64,000 nt of DNA from Chinchilla lanigera (Eukaryota > Chordata > Mammalia > Rodentia > Chinchillidae). A program made the translations under genes and the position numbers. This document shows positions 60,380 to 64,000 of the stretch, one piece after another. The stretch spans positions 9,239,428 through 9,303,427 of the forward strand of contig NW_004955487.1 of the NCBI RefSeq assembly GCF_000276665.1, given 5' to 3'. The notes under the pieces are model-generated. The model did no database searches. It saw only the letters and a list, made by a program, of their open reading frames with translations, and was not told where the DNA came from. How positions within the stretch are numbered: position 1 is the first letter of the stretch; each line of letters opens with the position of its first letter.

Positions 60380-60915
60380 AACACCGAATTGATTGCTTCT
60401 AGGGGAAATATAGGGTTAGTTTTCCTGTGAGCTTCTTTTGACAACATGTGTGCCATCCAATGAATACATGGTTTTGTTTTATGTATGTTTCTGTTTAAAG
60501 ACACAGCATTGAAGGTGTCTTGTTGATTCTTTAACACTGAATTCATGGACACCCGCACTGTAACTCATGCCTGTGCAGAGTTTATCTGAGACACACATAT
60601 TTTCTGTAAGGCTTGTTATTGGTTTTTTATGCTTAGAAACAGTAATCAGCACTTTAGCATTGTATTTGGGGCCATTTTAAACAGTGAAATGAAATCACCA
60701 ACCCAAAGCACAAAAATGTGAAAATGTAAACTCGTTTACTGCCAAATAGACATTCATGGCACAAGAGCTGAAGCATAAAATGAGAATGTAGTAAGTCTCT
60801 TTCTACCTCTGGGTGAACATGAAAATAGGGAAACTCAAATTTTGTTATCACATAGTGTATGTTCACATATGGCCAAAAAGTGCTGTGAGCATAGGTTTAG
60901 GGGTTAGCTCTAAGT
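60380..60915. other. AT-rich unclassified element, probably an old transposon
   Basis: Sharp AT-rich block ('GGGGAAATATAGGGTTAG', 'GTTTCTGTTTAAAGACACAG', 'GGGGCCATTTTAAACAGTG', 'GCACAAAAATGTGAAAATG'). Its evenly low GC and sharp edges resemble an ancient DNA transposon, but I cannot name the family. Confidence 0.35.
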
Positions 60916-61619
60916 TTCAGCGAGTCAGTGAAGTTGCATCTGTGAATGATGATTTAAAAGCTATCAAGGAAGAATGAAAGTTGAGGGGTGGAGGACTAAA
61001 TTCTCTCTTTGAAAGAAAAGTCAGGTTCTTCTTGGGAGAGGGTGTGGGAGGGATGGAGGAGGCCAAGGAGAAAAGTCGCTGGAGAGATTGGGCGGGGTTT
61101 AGGGCACAGCAGGCACAGCTGGAGCCCACGGGACAGAGGATGTGCTGAGTCCCTTCTTTCCAGTGCTCATGAATGTGGCTACCTGGGACGAGCCACCAAA
61201 AGCTGCAGGTTGGATTTCCATGGAAAGATGAAGAACATTTTTACCTCCCCAGTGTAGAGAATAAAAAACAGAAAAGTTAATTTTCACTGACTTGAACAAA
61301 CAGCTATACTGTCAAATACTGCCATGTCTGGACCCAAACACAGGTACAAGCTGACATCTGCATGTTTCTCCTTAAGCATGGAGCACACTTTCTAGAAGAA
61401 ACCATCGGGTCTGAAGAATATTATCCAGATTTCTGTGGTTACAGCCATGATGCTGAGTGGCACAGGTGATCTACACACAGGGGACCTAAGTCCCTGGGAA
61501 CTTCTGAGGAGGTAGCTTCAAACAGGACACCCAGTTCCTGACTCTCTAGCTGCCCCCTGGATGGGGTAGTTGTCAGACCAAGGAGATCAAGTGACACAGT
61601 TTCCTGTGGCAATGGCCTG
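60916..61619. other. Unique sequence
   Basis: Nothing recognised. Confidence 0.4.
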
Positions 61620-62005
61620 TGTTATAGTATAGTGCTTGAGTGCTCCCCAAAAGTCTTACATGTTTGGACGGTGACTGGATCATGGGGCACCATGCTCATC
61701 AGTGGCTCCATCATGGTAAGTTCAGGGCTGAATGCATGGTAGGTGAAGGATGGTTGGAGGAGGTCACTGGGGGGTAACCTGGAAGGATTCATCCTTGTTC
61801 CCAGCTCCTCCCTTCTCTCTCTGCTTCCTGGCCACCATGAGGCAAGCAGCTTTTATTCATCAGGTCTTTCTGCTATGATGTCCCTGCTTTGGAGCCAGCT
61901 GACCATGGACTGAACCTACTGAAACTCTGAGCATGGGTAAACCTCTTCTCTTTTAAGTGGCAGGAGTTGGGTGTTGTGTCTTAGTGACAGGAAGTGACTA
62001 AGACA
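61620..62005 (+). mobile_element. MaLR-type LTR
   Basis: 'TGTTATAGTATAGTGCTTG' to 'GTGACTAAGACA'. It contains 'GGTGACTGGATCATGGGGC', 'GGCCACCATGAGGCAAGC' and 'GACCATGGACTGAACC'. Related to the LTRs at 4.8 and 17.1 kb. Flanking 5-mers do not match. Confidence 0.85.
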
Positions 62006-62227
62006 CCTTACCAATCCAAAGTGTGGTCCGAGGCCTATAGCACTGGCTCCACTCGGCAGGTGTCAGGAAGGCAGGACATCCGACCACCTGTAGATCCAGT
62101 GAGCCAGGCTGTGTATGGGCACCGATCTCTGGCTGGGAATGCATCTGGGACATCAGGGAAAGGAAGTGTTCACCTAGGGACTTGGAGATGTGCTTAAGCA
62201 GCCTTTTAAACAGTCAGGAGAGGAGGG

Positions 62228-62304
62228 TGGGGCATGGCCTGGTGGTAAAGTACTTGCTAGCAAGGGCCAGGCCCTGGGTTCAATCCCAGACTGCAAAGTA
62301 GAAC
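62228..62304 (+). mobile_element. ID-like SINE
   Basis: 'GGGGCATGGCCTGGTGGTAA' to 'GGTTCAATCCCAGACTGC'. tRNA-derived part only, no B1. A and B boxes recognisable. Confidence 0.8.
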
Positions 62305-62742
62305 ATTAGGAGAAGAGACACTCCCAAGGGTAAGGAAATAAGAGGCACAGGAGGGAGCCATGGGGAGGAGGTGGATCTGATGCGCACTGTGCACTGCCGT
62401 AGCTCACGTCCTATGCTGGCTCCCAGTGTGCATTCAGCTGGACCTGCTCACAGTTAGAGAGTGGGGGGAAGTGACCAGACCACAGCCTGCTCCGGAGGAC
62501 AACCGAGAAGGGGGCTGGGGCTCCTCCAGGAAAGGCAAACGGAGAATGTGAGGAAGTTCAGACAGTTCCCTACTGCTCCAAAGCCTTAGGGATAGCATTC
62601 CTTTCACTCACTTTTAGGTTCAAAGCAAACCCACGGAAGAAATCTCAGACTCTAGAGATTGGATTAGAGTCCATACAGGGGTTAGAAACAAGTTGACAGA
62701 GTTTAAGAGAGAAATTAAAGTGACCTTAGTGCAGAAATAAAA
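62305..62742. other. Unique sequence
   Basis: Nothing recognised. Confidence 0.4.
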
Positions 62743-62792
62743 GGACACACATGCACACATATACTCACACTCGTACACACATGCACACACGT
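62743..62792. repeat. (CA)n-rich repeat
   Basis: ACACAC and CATGCACAC units. Confidence 0.85.
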
Positions 62793-62847
62793 GGTAGAAA
62801 GGCAAGAATAGTGAGACAGGGCAATCCTGGGTTGCATGTGTGAAACA

Positions 62848-62960
62848 GTGGCCCAGTGCTCGCCTGTCATTCCAGCACTTGAGAGGCTGAGGCAGGGGGA
62901 TCATAAGTTCAAGCCTAGCCTGGATTATATATCGAGACCCTGTTTCAAAAAAAATAAAAG
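62848..62960 (+). mobile_element. B1-like SINE
   Basis: Sense copy 'GTGGCCCAGTGCTCGCCTGT' to 'ACCCTGTTTCAAAAAAAAT'. Confidence 0.9.
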
Positions 62961-62992
62961 CAAAAACAGACACACAAAAAACCACAACATGG

Positions 62993-63180
62993 ATGTTTTA
63001 GCACACCTGTAGTGCCAGCACTCTGGAGGCTGAGGCAGGAGGATTGCTGCAAGTTCAAGCTCAGCATGGGCAATTTAGTGACTTAGCAAGACCCTGTGAT
63101 AAGATAAAAATTAAAAAAAAAGATCTGGGGCTGTAACTCAGTGTGAAGGCCCTGGGTTCAATTCCCAGTACCACAAAAAG
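62993..63180 (+). mobile_element. Fused B1-ID SINE
   Basis: Sense B1 ('TAGCACACCTGTAGTGCCAG'), A-rich linker, well-kept ID tail 'GGGGCTGTAACTCAGTGTG' to 'TTCAATTCCCAGTACCAC'. Confidence 0.93.
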
Positions 63181-64000
63181 AAATAAACAAAAACATTACA
63201 TAGGTACTTCAAAAAAAAATCAGTAGTTTAAAATCATATGACAATTCTCATTAACAGGAAAAAGTTATAAAACAGAGAAAACAAAAAGGAAAAGGAAGTT
63301 TAAATAACCATATCCCATCACTCAGCAATAACCACTCTAAAAATCCATCCCATTATTTCCAAAGTTTTATGAAAATGTATTTTTCCCCAAATAAGACTAT
63401 ATGTACATCTTGTTTTTCATCTTCTTTTGCCAGTATATATACATTGTGACCACTTTTTCTCTGTTAATAAGTATCATATATCATTTTACTGACTCAAGAA
63501 TATTTCCTTACATTAAAATGCTTTGATTTACTTGGTATACTGGATCTGTGGCTCACAGCCTACCAAGTGCTCAGTAAATGTTTGTTGAATGACTTTCTTG
63601 GATGAATGCTGAACAGTTAGGTCTTATTTCTAAACACTTTCTGTCACAACACCACAGCCAGCATCTGGGTAGTTGAATCATTAATGCATCTGCACCTTAT
63701 GGTAACTCCTCAGAGGCAGAATTATTTGGGTGAAGAGTGTAGCTATCTAAAATTGGGAGATTTTGCTATTGTTCTTTTTAACTATTCTCTTTAAAATAAA
63801 ATTAAAAAATAAAATTTGGGGATAGCTTACAACTGACTATAACAACTTGCACTCACCTACTGTACAGGACTAGGTGTGTCTTCTTTCCTCTTATCTAACA
63901 GAGGAGTTAAAGAAATCTTTTCTAATTTCTTGGATCAAACATGGAATTTTATTTTGGTAAAATTTATAGTCTTTGAAACTGTCTTGGTTACTTTTCTCTC
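63181..64000. other. AT-rich terminal region with L2 remnant
   Basis: The composition changes to AT-rich to the window end. At 63545-63600 'CCAAGTGCTCAGTAAATG' and 'TTTGTTGAATGA' match a sense L2 3' end. The rest ('TATATGTACATCTTG', 'TTAATAAGTATCATATATC') looks like old, unclassified repeat DNA. No SINE beyond 63180, in contrast to the rest of the window. Confidence 0.5.

Noticed and set aside
1..64000. Bacterial or phage operons, plasmid origin
   Set aside because: Dense rodent-type SINEs, L1, MaLR and microsatellites show mammalian nuclear DNA throughout.

Overview
The window is nuclear DNA of a mammal, most likely a rodent outside the mouse/rat group. It holds no dense gene set and no prokaryotic signals. 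The diagnostic feature is its SINE load: about 65 copies of a 7SL-derived B1-like monomer, many fused through an A-rich linker to a tRNA-derived ID-like tail. Two nearly pure ID-like copies are also present. There are no Alu dimers. Fused B1/ID elements are known from squirrel-related and other non-murid rodents; a beaver-, squirrel- or kangaroo-rat-like source is my inference from consensus style, not a database match.

Layout. 1-23 kb: SINE-dense, GC-rich intergenic or intronic DNA with a (CT)n tract, a GGGGCA hexamer array, MaLR-type LTRs, a large CATC array, an interstitial telomere-like patch at 20.5 kb, and two short exon-like segments on the + strand (13175-13241 and 23471-23539). 24-28 kb: an antisense L1 3' end carrying a patchwork templated insertion, then CpG-rich conserved-looking DNA and the best CpG island (27280-27700). 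28-38 kb: antisense L1 ends, one with a nested insertion, two palindromic mariner-derived elements, and an AT-rich, TAAT-rich putative enhancer. 38.9-41.4 kb: a full-length MaLR-type LTR retrotransposon with both LTRs, a tRNA-Leu primer site, a polypurine tract and a perfect 5-bp target duplication, followed at once by a solo LTR that also has a perfect target duplication. 42-50 kb: MER5A, a purine/pyrimidine alternating tract, an octamer minisatellite, and a tRNA-Arg fragment inside a SINE. 50-64 kb: more SINEs, a fourth palindromic mariner copy, a sense L1 end, conserved-looking GC/AT mixed DNA near 57 kb, two further LTRs and an AT-rich, SINE-poor end.

No complete protein-coding gene can be supported. 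Nearly all long open frames lie in repeats or GC-rich DNA and are rejected. The window is best read as intron or intergenic sequence of a gene-regulatory landscape that has been remodelled by retroelements, DNA transposons and one complex repair event. Repeat edges below were placed by eye and may be off by about 5-20 bases unless an exact junction is stated.
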